A stretch of DNA of 64,000 bases from Isoetes taiwanensis. Its lineage: Eukaryota; Streptophyta; Lycopodiopsida; Isoetales; Isoetaceae. The notes under the pieces were generated by a model. The model made no database searches. It saw only the letters and a list, made by a program, of their open reading frames with translations, and was not told the origin of the DNA. This document shows, piece by piece, positions 1 to 12,399 of the stretch (position 1 is its first letter; the number at the start of each line of letters is the position of its first letter). The position numbers and the translations under genes are program-made. The DNA lies in NCBI GenBank assembly GCA_021234155.1, contig JAJEKV010000080.1:4133953-4197952 (forward strand), read 5' to 3'.

Positions 1-38
1 AACCGCTGTGCATCATCATGTGAGCCAGAAGATGTTGG

Positions 39-1119
39 TTATGTCTTAGATGACATGTTTGTACCAAAATCAATCAAGCTTATAGAATCCAACTTCCTCG
101 TAACTACATCAACATTGCCCAACCTATCATTCCTAGCAAACAACCCCTGTCTGTAAAATATGAGACCTTTTCCTTGTCCCTTGTTTCATCCTGTAGTATG
201 AGAAAATATAAACATTCAAATATGAACAGAACTCAAAATTTTAAGTAGATGCCTTACCGGGGGCTCCAATAAATGAGGCATACTAGCACTATTTTTTAAA
301 AGCCTTGCAACTCTTGACTTTGTGAAAAGGCCCTCATCTTTCTGACCTTGCAAAATGCCACTGCTTGTCATTGATCCTTTCTCTGGAATATGAAGATGGT
401 CATTCTGATGTCTTGATGCCTTGTCATAACAGCAACAAACTAAGACCTACTTTTAACCAAGAAGCCCTGAACAGACCCCCTTAACTGAGCATCTAACAAG
501 CAAGAAAATATCCCTATCTTAACCAACAACCAACTTTATTTATCATTTACTTCAGCAGATGCACCCCCTGTATCCAACAAGACTTGCGTGATAAAAATGC
601 AAATAAGTGTAGTCATGAAGATACATACCTTATCTCCAGCAGCAACACAGAGATAAACATAGTCCAATCTAGCCAAGTTCTTCAACAACATGAATTCCTT
701 TGTCATCAGAATTAAGGTTTCGCAAAAGGAAAATGAAGAAAACTTTTTGTTACAATTAAGCTTGATACATCATCTAAACATTTTCAACCCTGACTAAGTC
801 GCAACATATTAAATTAAAAAACAGAGAACGACATCATCTAAGAATACCTCTCCTTTAAAGGCATCCAATATATATTCCTTGAGATGTTGAAACTTTCCAT
901 CTGAATCAAAAGCTTGTCCAACAAAAGCAAAGCAGGGCTTTGAACCTTCTTGTGGTGCGAATCTCCCAATGAAGCAATAGACTTGTATTGTTCAACGCCA
1001 ACTTCAAGTAAATCATAAATGTGGAAACCAGAATCAAGTTGTGTGGACGTTTCTTTGTAGAGTTCAGAAAGCACTCACCTCCGGATATATGCCCCATTCA
1101 AATTTCGGCAAACCTGCAT
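39..1119 (-). CDS. Small five-exon gene, function unknown
   Basis: I do not recognise the family. On the minus strand, short open stretches are joined by GT-AG introns in compatible phases: exon 1 about 1119-1079 (ATG at 1119), exon 2 962-848, exon 3 697-629, exon 4 419-258, and a last exon starting at 190 or 179. The phases agree across four exons, which argues for a real gene. Seen in it are the peptides PCFAFVGQAFDSDGKFQHLK (exon 2), EFMLLKNLARLDYVYLCVAA (exon 3) and GLFTKSRVARLLKNSASM (exon 4). The last exon is ambiguous. The strong acceptor at 190 gives a 28-residue tail ending at 104. A weaker acceptor at 179 gives a longer tail ending at 39. The protein would be about 160-190 residues, with no visible signal peptide or membrane segment. 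The exon 2 acceptor lacks a strong pyrimidine tract, so that boundary is the least certain. Confidence 0.5.
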
Positions 1120-1747
1120 AGCCGAGTTGCGAAAGGCACGGCAGAGAATTTTTAGAGTTTTCTAATTTCCCTGGCCGTAGGATTCGAAATTAGAGAATCT
1201 GACGGCTCAAGTTGATTTTGGGTGACGTGGCGCGACACGTGGCATAGCTAGAATTGCAGCCTTTTGTGCAGGGGGGGTTAGGCAACCCTGCTAAAAAACC
1301 TCTAGAATTGCCATGTTGTTGGCATGCAGGTTCTCTTCTGTTGCGTTAGTTCAGCAGTATTGGTATTTTCTGATCACTTCTTCAGCGTTGTTCTTTCACT
1401 TGTGACACTTTTTCTAGCACTACTCAAATCCTTCCTAGCCATCTTATTCTTTGCCTATACCTTAAGTGGAATCTCGCCCTTAACTAAAAGCTCCATATCC
1501 GAGATGCCGTTGCAGGAATGGTTATCGCTTAATTGACACAGCCAAATCCGCCAGTGGAATCCTGGCCTAGGAGATAGCTAACTTATGCTCAGCCCTTAAT
1601 TTCATTGTAAAGGCGTAAGGGAACACCTATTTGATGAGATGATTCTGTGCGAAATAGAGTTTTGAAATGTTAGGGAGGTAACTCCAAGCCAGGATGAGAG
1701 ATCAGTCCTTTGCGCTGTGCAGGTTCGGTGGTGTTTTCTTGCTTTAA
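1120..1747. promoter_or_regulatory. Divergent interval with G-box-like site
   Basis: This interval lies between the minus-strand five-exon gene and the plus-strand PPR gene. It contains a CACGTG core (1236-1241) inside GACACGTGGC and a nearby TGACGTGG (1223-1230). Both match known plant bZIP/bHLH site types. A 70-codon ORF at 1324-1536 is hydrophobic and low in complexity and I do not count it as a gene. Promoter use is inferred from position. Confidence 0.3.
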
Positions 1748-4537
1748 ATGATGGCTAGCGCATCTATTGGATTATTTGAACCTATATTTGATATCAGTAG
1801 AGATTTTTATGATCTTAAGCATGCTCAATTCAAGGAATTTTCTGTTTCCGAAGAATGTGCATGTAATTTGTGGCATAAATCAACCAAATCGGAGCTATAC
1901 ACTTCTTGTGGAAGTTTACCTGCAGCTAGCAAGGCTTTTAGAGAAATTTATAACCCAACTCAGCTTTCATGGAATGCAATTATAAACATATATGCCAAGC
2001 ATGAGAAAGGTGAATTAGCCCTCCAATTGTATGATCACATGGTGCAAGGAGGGAGAAAGCCAAATAAGTACACATTTCCTGGCGTGTTGAAGGCGTGTGG
2101 GAACATGATGGCCTTGGAGCAAGGAAGATGCTTTCATATGCAGATCATGGATGAAAGACTACAATCTGATACCGTGGTGGGGAGTACCATTGTGAACATG
2201 TATTTTAAATGTGGGAACTTGGAAGAGGCACACAGAGCATTTAGCAAATTGCTGACTCCAAGTGTGATTTCTTGGAATACCATGATCATGGGGTATGTCC
2301 ATCACGGAGACAATGATCTTGCATTGGATTGTTTTGACAGAATGCAACACGAAAGAGTGAACCCAGATCGAGTCACATTCCTGGGCATCTTGAAAGCATG
2401 CACTACTATAGAGCAAGGCAGGCACATCCATGAGCATATCCTTGATTGTCTGCTACAATCTGATATTATGATAGAAAGTACACTTGTGGACACGTATGCC
2501 AGACGTGGGAGCCTGAAGGAATCCTCCAGAGTCTTTCACAAAATGTCCACAAGAAATGTGGTTTCATGGAATATAATAATTGGAGGTTATGTTATGAATG
2601 GACAAGGTAGGCTTGCCTTGGAATGTTTTGAGAATATGAAGTATGAGCACATCAAGCCAAGCAAAGCTACGTTCTTGAGCATCTTGAAAGCATGTGGCAA
2701 CGTAGGGACCAGAGAGCAAGGTAGATGCATCCATGAGAAGATTTTAGATTCTGGTATTCAGTTTGATATTATGGTGGGGAGCACACTTGTTGATATGTAT
2801 GCCAAATGTGCAAGCTTGGAAGAGGCATGTAAGATCTTTTCTAAACTTCCAACTTTAAATGTTGTTTCATGGGCTGCTATGATTGCAGGATATGTCCAGC
2901 ATGGAGAAGGTCATCTTGCCCTTGATTGTTTTGACAGCATACACACGGTTGCAAAGGCAGACATGGTTATATATATTAACACCCTGAAAGCATGTGGTAG
3001 CATGTGTGCACTGCACCAATGTAGGCGTATCCATGAGCACATTGTTGAGAATAGTTTACAGTTTGATATAATGGTGGGAAATACACTTGTTGACTCATAT
3101 GCTAATTGTGGTAGCTTGGAGGAAGCTAACAGGATTTTTTGTAGCTTACGAAGCAATAGCATAGTCTTATGGGGTGCTATGATCAAAGGTTATGCCCATA
3201 ATGGAGAAGGGTGCCGTGCACTGGAGTGTTTCGGTGATATGCAACATGAAGGCATGAAACCAGATAGAATAATCTTTTTGAGCATTTTAAAAGCATGTGG
3301 CTGCATGAACAATGCCATAGAACAGGGCAGATGCATTCACGAAATGATATTTGCCAGTGATCTGCAGTTTGACACTATGATAGGGAGCACCCTTGTTGAT
3401 ATGTATGCAAAGTGTGGGAGTTTGGAAGAAGCACGTGGAGCATTTGACAATTTGCCAGATCAAAATCTGGTGTCATGGAATACAATGATTGCAGGATATG
3501 CTCAATGTGACGAGGGGCTTCTCGCTTTGGACTGTTTTGCCAGCATGCAATGCAATAGAATAAATCCAGACAAAGTCACATTCTTGTCTCTTCTGAAGGC
3601 ATGCGCTGGCTTAGGTGTCATAGAGCAAGGAAGGTGCATGCATGAGCTGATTATTGAGAGTGGGTTCCAAAGTAATGTTATACTGAGAAATATTCTTGTA
3701 GATATGTATGCCAAATGTGGGAATCTGGAGGAGGCATGCCACAGTTTTCGAAATTTATCAAATCAGAATGTGTCATCTTGGAATACAATTATTGCAGTAT
3801 ATGCCCAATATGGGATATATGTTCTTGCTTTCAGGTGCTTTGTAGAAATGAGGCACGACGGACTAAATCCTAGCATAGTTACATATTTAAATATCCTAAA
3901 AGCCTGTGGGACTATAGGTGCTGTAGCTCTAGGCAGGTATATACACGAGCAGATCATCGACAATGGGCTCCTGGATGACATCATACTAGGGAGTGCAGTA
4001 GTGGACATGTATGCTAAATTTGGAAGCTTGGAGGAGGCGGCTGTAGTATTTAGAAAGCTGTCAAGTCGAAACGTGATATCATGGGGTGCAATGATTGTAG
4101 GATATGCACAGGCTGGGGATGCTGGCCTAGCTGTGCAGTGTTTTGATGATATGCAATTAGATAATATTAAACCAGATGATCTTGCCTGTAGTGGCATTCT
4201 CAACGCGCTCAGCCATGTGGGCTTGGTGGATGAGGGGCTCAAGTATCTGAGGTCTATGAGGGATTCCCATAATATTGAACCAAATTTATATCATATTAAT
4301 TGTGTCATCGATCTTTTAGGTTGTGCTGGTTTGTTTAATGAAGCAAAATTGTTACTTGAGGCCTGTAATATAAAAGGTAGTAGTTGTCTGTGGATGACAT
4401 TGCTTAATGCTTGCAGGATGCATGGCAACGTGGAGCTCGGGAGACAGTGCTTTAATAAACTTATTCTTTTAAGTCCATCTTCTTCTGCAGCATATTTCCT
4501 TATGGCAGATTGCCTGCATATGTATCAAGGAGGTTGA
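1748..4537 (+). CDS. PLS-class pentatricopeptide repeat protein
   Basis: An intron-free 929-residue ORF made almost wholly of PPR motifs in P-L-S triplets of about 100 residues. Typical lines recur throughout: SWNTMIAGYAQ, KPDRIIFLSILKACG, IEQGRCIHE, VDMYAKCGSLEEA. PPR proteins of this class bind single-stranded RNA in plastids or mitochondria, often for C-to-U editing or RNA processing. The last part (about residues 820-929: NCVIDLLGCAGLFNEA, then LWMTLLNACRMHGNVELG) resembles the E motif. The frame stops soon after it, so no E+ or DYW deaminase domain is present. It would therefore need a partner deaminase for editing, or act in another RNA step. The start is the first of two adjacent ATGs. 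The N-terminal residues before the first PPR motif (about 1-70) are the place for an organelle-targeting peptide, though it is not strongly typical. The organelle and the RNA target cannot be read from sequence. Confidence 0.93.
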   Translation: MMASASIGLFEPIFDISRDFYDLKHAQFKEFSVSEECACNLWHKSTKSELYTSCGSLPAASKAFREIYNPTQLSWNAIINIYAKHEKGELALQLYDHMVQGGRKPNKYTFPGVLKACGNMMALEQGRCFHMQIMDERLQSDTVVGSTIVNMYFKCGNLEEAHRAFSKLLTPSVISWNTMIMGYVHHGDNDLALDCFDRMQHERVNPDRVTFLGILKACTTIEQGRHIHEHILDCLLQSDIMIESTLVDTYARRGSLKESSRVFHKMSTRNVVSWNIIIGGYVMNGQGRLALECFENMKYEHIKPSKATFLSILKACGNVGTREQGRCIHEKILDSGIQFDIMVGSTLVDMYAKCASLEEACKIFSKLPTLNVVSWAAMIAGYVQHGEGHLALDCFDSIHTVAKADMVIYINTLKACGSMCALHQCRRIHEHIVENSLQFDIMVGNTLVDSYANCGSLEEANRIFCSLRSNSIVLWGAMIKGYAHNGEGCRALECFGDMQHEGMKPDRIIFLSILKACGCMNNAIEQGRCIHEMIFASDLQFDTMIGSTLVDMYAKCGSLEEARGAFDNLPDQNLVSWNTMIAGYAQCDEGLLALDCFASMQCNRINPDKVTFLSLLKACAGLGVIEQGRCMHELIIESGFQSNVILRNILVDMYAKCGNLEEACHSFRNLSNQNVSSWNTIIAVYAQYGIYVLAFRCFVEMRHDGLNPSIVTYLNILKACGTIGAVALGRYIHEQIIDNGLLDDIILGSAVVDMYAKFGSLEEAAVVFRKLSSRNVISWGAMIVGYAQAGDAGLAVQCFDDMQLDNIKPDDLACSGILNALSHVGLVDEGLKYLRSMRDSHNIEPNLYHINCVIDLLGCAGLFNEAKLLLEACNIKGSSCLWMTLLNACRMHGNVELGRQCFNKLILLSPSSSAAYFLMADCLHMYQGG

Positions 4538-4624
4538 GAGACGATTTTGAATCCTGCAGAAGTGCTATCAACGAACCCGACTTTGAAGTTGATAGGCAAG
4601 CTGATGAGCTTATACTATTTCACC

Positions 4625-4726
4625 GAGCAGCTGAGAACATGTCACTGGCTGATTCTTGCAAACAGTATTCGGGCTGAGCAGCTGAGAACATGCCACTGGC
4701 TGATTCTTGCAAACAATATTCGGGCA
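4625..4726. repeat. Tandem duplication, 51-bp unit x2
   Basis: Two adjacent copies of a 51-bp unit starting GAGCAGCTGAGAACATG (4625-4675 and 4676-4726), differing at only a few bases. It sits just 3' of the PPR stop codon. The unit is a multiple of three, but the frame that reads across it has no family match that I recognise. Confidence 0.85.
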
Positions 4727-5159
4727 ACCTTTATGACCACACGGCAATGGGAATCTGATGAAGGATCGAAGGTGTGGCATCTGTGATTAAGTGGCTGACA
4801 CAATTCTCATGGTTACTCGTATATGCAGTCTCGTGCTGCAGAAAGTGATGGAAACCAGGAACTCGTTATCATGTTGCAGCGATGTCATGACATGAGAAGG
4901 TTCCTTGAAAGCAAGTTAAATGCTATGCAGATTCAACTGGTGTTTTCCTTTAACTTCTGTTAGAAGAACGTATGTATATATGAAGGTAAGAAGACAGATG
5001 AAGACGCCAATCAATGGCTGATAGACTCTTAGAGATGTGAATCAACTAACTAACGTGTCTTAGGTGTTTATATACACATCTGGACACGGACAATACTATG
5101 CTCAGTCATCTATACTAAAATATGTACATATTTTATAGTAACATCCCCCCTAATGACCA
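4727..5159. other. Non-coding 3' flank of PPR gene
   Basis: AT-rich sequence with no supportable gene. It contains TATATATGAAGG and TATATACACATC stretches near 4975 and 5070. It may include the 3' untranslated region of the PPR gene and the outer edge of the Copia element that follows. Confidence 0.3.
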
Positions 5160-8100
5160 GCATAGTTGTTTATGACAGAACTGAAATAAAATGAGCAACA
5201 AGAAAAAAAAACAAATTGATCTCATCCCCCCTATTTGCGAACAACATCTGAGAGATGAAGGCTTTGCTTTAGTTGAGTAAAGCTTGCTTCGGAGAGAGGT
5301 TTAGTGAAACCATTTGCCAACTGATCTTTAGTAGGGCAATGGTGAAGCATCATAATCCCAGTCTCCAAAGGTTCACGAACAAGACAACTTTATATCGAGA
5401 TCAGATGCATTTTATAGCCTTTGGCATGTGAAATGCCTCCACTGTTGTCACGAAATAAATGTGCTGGCTTGATCAGCACTCCCACATCTTCATGCAAGTG
5501 TATGAGCCAGAGAAGCTCTTGAATTGTCATAGTAAGTGCCTTCAGAGCTTCTGTAATACTAATATTATTGGATGCATGTTTCTTTGATCTCCAACTAACT
5601 GCATTGTTCCCGTAAAAGGACACATATCTGGTAAGACATTTTCTCTTTTGCAGATATGATGAAGCCAACCAAAATCTGAGTACAACACTAGCTTAGGATC
5701 ATGCATATGAGAATAGTAAAGACCTTCTTTAATAATGCCTTTAAGATACTATAGTATTTTCTTAGCAGCTTTCCAGTGTGGCATTTTGGGATCAGTCATG
5801 AACCTTGAGAGAACTACTATGTAAACAATATCAGGTCGAGTATTTTCAACATACAACAAGGCTCCAATTAATTGCCTATATAGAGGCGGGTCCACTGCCC
5901 CTTCATCTAATGCAAGTGTGAATGATAACCTAGATCACAAGGAATAGGAGAGGCCTTGCAATCTGTCATATGAAACTTATTCAGACATGTATTTCTGTTG
6001 TGTAAGAAATTCCTTGAGAAGTTTGCCAAACTTCTAAGCCAAAACAGTAAAGCATCAACCCTAAATCAGTGACTTCAAAACTAGCTTTTAGGTCTTCCTT
6101 TGTGCTATCAATAAGAGTTGGTGCATCCCCTGTCATTATGGTGTCGATGAGTGGTATCTGCAAACCCAGGAGGCTGCTGCATAAAAAAGTCTTCTTCTAA
6201 CTCACCATTGAGAAAAGCACACTTGAATTCAAGTTGATAAACATGCCATTTCCTATTGGCAGCCAATACCAAGATAGCTCATAAAGTGTCCAACCGTACG
6301 ACTGGTGCAAACACTTCACCATAATCGAATCCTTCTCTTGAGTATAACCTTTAGCTACTAATCTAGCTTTATATGTGGAAACAGTGCTATCTGCATGATA
6401 TTTGATCTTGAAAATCCATTTAGCACCAATAATATATTTGTCTCCAGGTGCTGGAACTAATTCCCACGTTCCTTGTTCAGTCAGCATGCCCAACTCCTCA
6501 TGCATAGCTTTTTTCCAATGCGGATGCTTTGCAGCCTGGTAACAATTAATAGGTTCTTTTTCAGCCAGTACCTTAGCCAGCAAGGCATAATTGCAATGAA
6601 TATTGGTAAATGAATAATCTACTGTAGGCAAAGCAGCTATTCCTAAAGACCTTCTAAAAGGAGCAGATGAAGCATCGTCAGTTTCAACAGATTTAGGTTG
6701 CTCAATCATGTACAAATTAGGTGATAAAACAGTGGTGGCATATTTGCAAACTAAAGGTTGACTTATTTCAGAAATATCAGAGAAAATGTCTCTATATGGG
6801 TTTTATGTGGGAGCCAATGATGAAGGAATAGAGCAAATTTGTTGGGGTACTTCAATTGGAATGTGACTATATGTGCCTTCTGAGATGTTTGAAAGGTTTA
6901 TGGCAGAACTAGATATTTTAGCCATAGAAGGTACAGATGATAAGTCTTGTTGCTCTTTACAGTAAGCATCATCTTCAAGAAGATTGCAAACAGTCTTAAG
7001 ATAATCAATACTGATATGGTCTGTGGGGTATGGGATAAAGCCTTGGAAAGGTTGGGGCCCATTGGATAATGATTTCCTTGAAGGATCCGCCCTTTTGATC
7101 TTGAAGGATCCGCCCTTTTGATGTGGTGGTTATCACTTGAGGTACTAGTGCGTAACATTTGATCCTCCTCTTCCTCGAGATGCTTGCCCTCAAGCATGTG
7201 GAACACACCAATGTTGCCTGCCACGAGGAATTGAACCTTGGCTCTGATACCAAATGTTACGCACTAGTACCTCTAGTGATAACCACCACATCAAAAGGGC
7301 GGATCCTTCAAAGAAATCATTATCCAATGGGACCCAACCTTTCCAAGGCTTTATCCCATACCCCACAGACCATATCAAATACCATTCGAACTGTAAAACT
7401 CTGGAGAATACATTGCGTCTGCAACAAAAACAGTTCTTGAAGAGAATGCTTGTTTACGAACTGGATCATAACACCGCCACACCTTCATATTAGAAGGATA
7501 ACCTATAAAAATAACTTTTGATCACGGTCAGAAAGCTTACTGTTCTTTTGCAATAGTTCCACAAATAAGTGGCATATGACAAACATCCAAAAACTTTGAG
7601 ATGTGAAATATCAGACTTGACACCATAAAACTTTTCAAATGGAGAAATATTGTGAAGTGTTTTGAGAGGTGCTCTATTAGACACATGTGCCATTGTCATC
7701 ATTGCCTCAGACCCAAAAATTTGAAAGAATGGAATAGAATAGAATAGAATAGTTTTTTTTAACGTCCACGGAGACCAATAGGTCATGGGACCCATACAAT
7801 GGGCTAGTACAATCATTACTACTAGGATTAAAGAAGCCCCTTGTGTTTTAGCATGCTCCATATCAAATCCATCAAGGTACGAGTTTTTTGCTCAACCACT
7901 CCATTTTGAGGATGAGCATATGGAACTATCAACTGCCTATGTACCCTTTCTTTCCAAGGTAATTTTCAAACTCAGATAGGTATTCCTTAGCATTATCTGT
8001 ACTTAAGGCTTTGATAGTGGAGGAAAATTCGTTTTCTATCAATGAGCTGAACATTTTATATATTTCAAAAGCTTGAGATCGAATCTTAAGTGATTATACC

Positions 8101-9640
8101 CAAGTATATTGAAACATGTTCTCTCCAAGAGAAATAGTCGGTAAATAGCAAAATATCAGAATGTACAAGTTGAAGATGAAAATTCAGCAAGAAATTCAGC
8201 TTCAGATGGATAAGATAATTGGACTTGCTTGCCCAACCTACATGCATGACAGTGTGGCTTATGAATTTGAGGGAAGGTAAGTCGTTGACCATTTGTAACT
8301 TAGATGCTTGTGCTAAAACAATAGTAGCCACGTGTCCATATCTGGCATGCCATAACATCTCAGGAGTTTGTGAAACTGCAACAGTCATTGAGGATATTGT
8401 GCTGGAATTCAAAGACTTAGAAGTATTCATTTGAATAATATAAAGTCCATCCTCATTAAGACATCTTTGTACTACAGGATCAAGCCGCTCTAGATCAACA
8501 TAAAGCAATGGATTTTTCTTCATATTATGCAAAAACTCTCCAGTAAACAAGACCAAGAACCCCAACTTCTTGTCAAACTCGCGGACATTGAGAAGATTTA
8601 TTAACAGTCCGGACACTAAAATAACATCCTCAAGTTTCAACGTAAGACAATTTGTTGCTGGAATTTGAACTGTACCTTTAGCTTTGGAACTAGTAACATT
8701 TCCATCTACCATTTTTACCAAGACTTGGTCATAAGATTTAAGCTGATCAAACAACTCTTCTTTCCTTGTCAAGTGCTTGGTTGCTCCAGAATGAACCAAC
8801 CACATGTTTGATGCATGAATGTTCTCGGCCGCAAAGTTAAGATATTGCTTCTCAATATGTTCAATTGTAATATGAGAAAATTTGAAGTAGTTTTTTATAT
8901 TTTAGCTATGTTAGTTCCTTCTGACTGCTCTTGGGACTTGAGATTTGGCTGATCTTTAACAAATTGGGTGAATGCCTTCTTGAGTTTATGGAAATCTCGT
9001 TTTGCATGACCCTGACTTCATCTCAGAACTTCTATAGTTGTAATTCTGATTTTGAGACAAATCAGGTTGTTGTGTTTTAGAGTAATGAGCTGATACTTGT
9101 ACATTCTTCTTCTTGATGTTCTTCTTCAAATAATTGTTGTTGTAACTTGCTAAAGGAGACCTTGATTTCAGACTGATATTGATGATGTTTCTTGATAGAT
9201 ACATAATCACCTGACAAACCATTCAAAGCATAAAGAATCGCTTCACATCTTCCATATCAACTCCAGGTTCAAAATATTTATCCTTCAATGTTTTCAACTG
9301 TTGCAAATAATCTCTCATATTGGCACAGTCTTCTAGTTTCAAATTTTGCATCTATCCTTGCAAGGCTAACTGCTGACCATCACCATGAGTTACACAATCT
9401 GAACGTAATACCTCTTTTGTGAAACTTGTGATATCTCTAATATCCCTAAGAAAATCTAAGCAGATGCAAATTCTGAGATGCTGCAAAGCAGAAAATTTTT
9501 TTTGTTCTCCTCATCAGAAAAAGGCTTCCAATCAAGTGCCTTAACTTCTCCCAAATCCTTGACGGGCAAATTGGTCTGAAAGGCATCTCTCAAAGTGAAG
9601 TAATTATCTGCATCAAGAATAAGATGCTGAAGGTATCTAA
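5160..9640 (-). mobile_element. Copia LTR retrotransposon, decayed
   Basis: A fossil Ty1/copia element read on the minus strand. Parts in order from its 5' side: a Gag-like tail (about 9600-9240), a zinc-knuckle/linker area, protease to pre-integrase (WLVHSGATKHLT near 8800-8770), integrase (7861-7490, with HLKVFGCLSYATYLW), reverse transcriptase (6715-5981, with WKKAMHEELGMLTEQGTWEL and WIFKIKYHADSTVSTYKARL) and RNase H (5668-5390, with NNAVSWRSKKHASNNISI). The domain order is Copia, not Gypsy. It is broken by many changes and is clearly old. I could not define its two LTRs. A foldback derived from another LTR element sits inside it at about 7010-7377. Confidence 0.88.
7010..7377. repeat. 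LTR-derived foldback with a tRNA-Met primer site
   Basis: Two inverted arms, about 7010-7160 and 7250-7377, share a segment that includes GGATCCGCCCTTTTGATGTG and its complement. Between them are about 90 bp that include TTGGCTCTGATACCA (7235-7249), the reverse complement of the usual plant initiator-tRNA-Met primer binding site. The left arm also carries a short tandem duplication of the GGATCCGCCC block. It looks like a miniature, non-coding LTR-type remnant whose end repeats lie in opposite orientation, nested in the Copia fossil. Confidence 0.6.
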
Positions 9641-12399
9641 AAGGATATGTACTTGCAGCAACCAGTTCTTAGATAATAAGAGATCAAGATTGGAAAATTT
9701 GTAGAGATAAGAGAAGAAACAATGTTGTAGCAACAAAATTCTATTAAATTCTTTTAGAAACAAAAGGGTCAATACAAGAACCATAGATCTAAGCAGATCT
9801 ATGCTGAAAAAGGATAAACTCGCCAGAAAGTCATTAATTGATGCAAAGATTATATAAAGCATCAATCTTAAGCAAGTGTAGACGCCAAAGAAAGCTTACG
9901 TCCAAAAAAAAAAAAACATTTTAAAATCTGTACAAATAGACTTTTACCTTCCATAGACTTTTGCAAAGACCACTTCGGGCCAATTAGCAGCCCCAAAAGA
10001 AAACAAGTGCCCTTCTCTTTTAGGCCTAGACTTGATCACATGTTGAATATTCATATTTAATATAGTGAGCTTATTAACTTTACTCATGAGTGGCAAATAT
10101 GAATAAATAGACATGTATATCCTCTTTTCTTCAAATAAATTGATAATTAAAGTCATGATTCCATAATTTCAAAGTAAAGTAAAATTATCATAATGTCAAA
10201 GAATTAATACATATTCATGCAAACCATAATAAGCTGATTTGGTAATCTCATAGGTGGATAAAAGGCATGTGTACCTGTCTCATATAGACATACTCCCTTT
10301 GTTTTACGAAAGACCCATAAGATATTGCAAAATAGAAACATCTTCAGTTTCTTCCTTCTTTGTATGTGGAAAATGAAGATCTCGTTTGTAGCAAAAGCAT
10401 TCACGCACTTAAAAGCTGGCCCAACAAGCCAATTCAAACAATGCTTAAATGTGTAGCCATGAGTGGAGTAAATAAATATTGTCCTGCATTAAGACCGAAT
10501 ATCTTGGAATAAGATTTAGTCTTGCTCTGTTGGCAAGACATATGAGACTATAAAGTTTAAACAACTTATCTGGATCTTGGAAATCATGATAGTATATAAC
10601 AGTCACAGATCATAACACCATCCTATACGAACAAAAACAAGGAGGTGGAATCCCGGTTACCTGCAGCCAACCAGACAAATGTTAGCCTAAAAAGGGTAAC
10701 AATGAGATGGCCAACAGGTAAGCTATGGAACCCCACGGTTTATCACCATCATCGTGCTCTTGTTCAAAATATAAGCATTGACAACATCAATATTCAAATG
10801 TTGAGATTATCCAAACACAAAGCGAGTGTATCTAAAATTTCAAAGATGATGCATGCTTATATAAATTAAAACCTTTGAAATAACGTGTTACTTTAACATG
10901 CAACTAGAGATTTCTATTGCCAAGAAAGGTTTGCATCCATAAAAAATATAATATACATGAAAGATAACTTACATGTAATATTATTCTACTTGGATGACAA
11001 TGCTTTATAGCAGTAACACAGATATGAAGTTTATGCTAGTAAGAAATAAGCAGATTTTATGGTATTTTTTCCAATAAAACCATACAACCTATATAAGAGA
11101 TGTCTATATATGTCATTTCTCACATATTGAACTATTTTAAAGGCATATTTGGGGAAAAGTAGTGTCTTTTTCTACGAACCAAAGAAGTATATATGAAATT
11201 TTATGTGGTCTATTTATATTATGGCATGGCTAAATTTCACAACATCCACTTGAATTCATCAATAAACATCACTAACTTAATCATTGTGGAGTTTTGGACC
11301 TATAATTATGGAGTTGACCCAACTTTTTGTGCTCTAATGTGTTAATACGGCTATTGTACATCATGTTTGAATTCCAAAAATTGCATGGTTACATCCTAGT
11401 TACACTATATATAAGTTGATAAGAGTTATGTTCTATGTAGATATAAATAGAATGCATCATTTATTACCCACATGGCGTTATGGATGGTTGTTATTAGAGC
11501 ATTTTAACATATACTTTTGTCCAGAATTCTGTATAGTAGATTCTTTTAGTAGATATTGAGGTTAACATGACTTATGAGCACTCCAAAAAATCATGAAACT
11601 ATAGCTCATATAGTTAGCAACTCATGGCCACAAGAATTAAATCAAAACTTATTATAATGAGAGAGTAACAATTCTTGAACCTCAAACAGCTTTTTTGACC
11701 AAAATAGGGTTTGGCAGCTTCCACCAATGTCAGATGATAGCAAGAAAACATGGGAACATAAAACTCAATGTGTTCTATGATAAATAGGCAAATACCTCCA
11801 ACTTTAGCAAGGTTTAGGTCACTTTATGCTAGAAATATTGAAGAAGGCAGTTCTAGACTGGTGCAAAAACTGCCAAATTCTCCAACGTTTGAGCAATCAC
11901 CACATGAGCCCATTGGTCTTGAAATTCTCAGAGATCATTAAGAAATAAGTGAAGACTCAAATGATGGTGGTATATTATTAAATTGAAATTTCTTTCGTGA
12001 GTTACATGGGTTTAAGTGGCAGAGGTCATAAGGGCCAGTTTTGATCCATGGATCAGGAATGGTCCCAGGGACAGGTCTAGTGTTAATCAATATTGTGATA
12101 CGTTTTTGACAAAATAATGGCAATGCCCATGGTTATGGTTTCTCCTTGTTATCAGGGATTCAAGCTTTGTTGTTGCGACGTTATTATTATCTATCTAAAG
12201 CCAATTTTTATCTTTAACTTTGGCTGAATTCTATAGATCATTAGCAAGGAGGGATTTGGAAACCCCAACCATCTAACTTGGTGGCTTCTGAACCTTCATA
12301 TCCGAAGATTGGCGGCTCCTTCGGTGTCAATTTCTATGAAAAGTGCATAAAATGCTTAGACATCATGTGACATGCCATATCATCCAATGAAATGCCAAG
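9641..12399. other. Gene-poor AT-rich interval
   Basis: No coding region that I can support. The ORFs are short and of low complexity. The stretch near 9905 has a run of A, and the remainder is unstructured AT-rich sequence. Its left end (about 9641-9900) may hold the untranslated leader or an LTR of the adjacent Copia fossil, but I could not show it. Confidence 0.4.

Noticed and set aside
1324-1536. 70-codon hydrophobic ORF upstream of the PPR gene
   Set aside because: T-rich low-complexity translation in a likely promoter interval.
3763-4242. 159-codon ORF antisense to the PPR gene
   Set aside because: It lies wholly within the PPR frame and shows no domain. The sense strand has the clear repeats.
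5160-9900. LTR pair for the Copia fossil
   Set aside because: I compared the outer flanks by eye and found only weak shared words, not a convincing repeat, so no LTRs are annotated.
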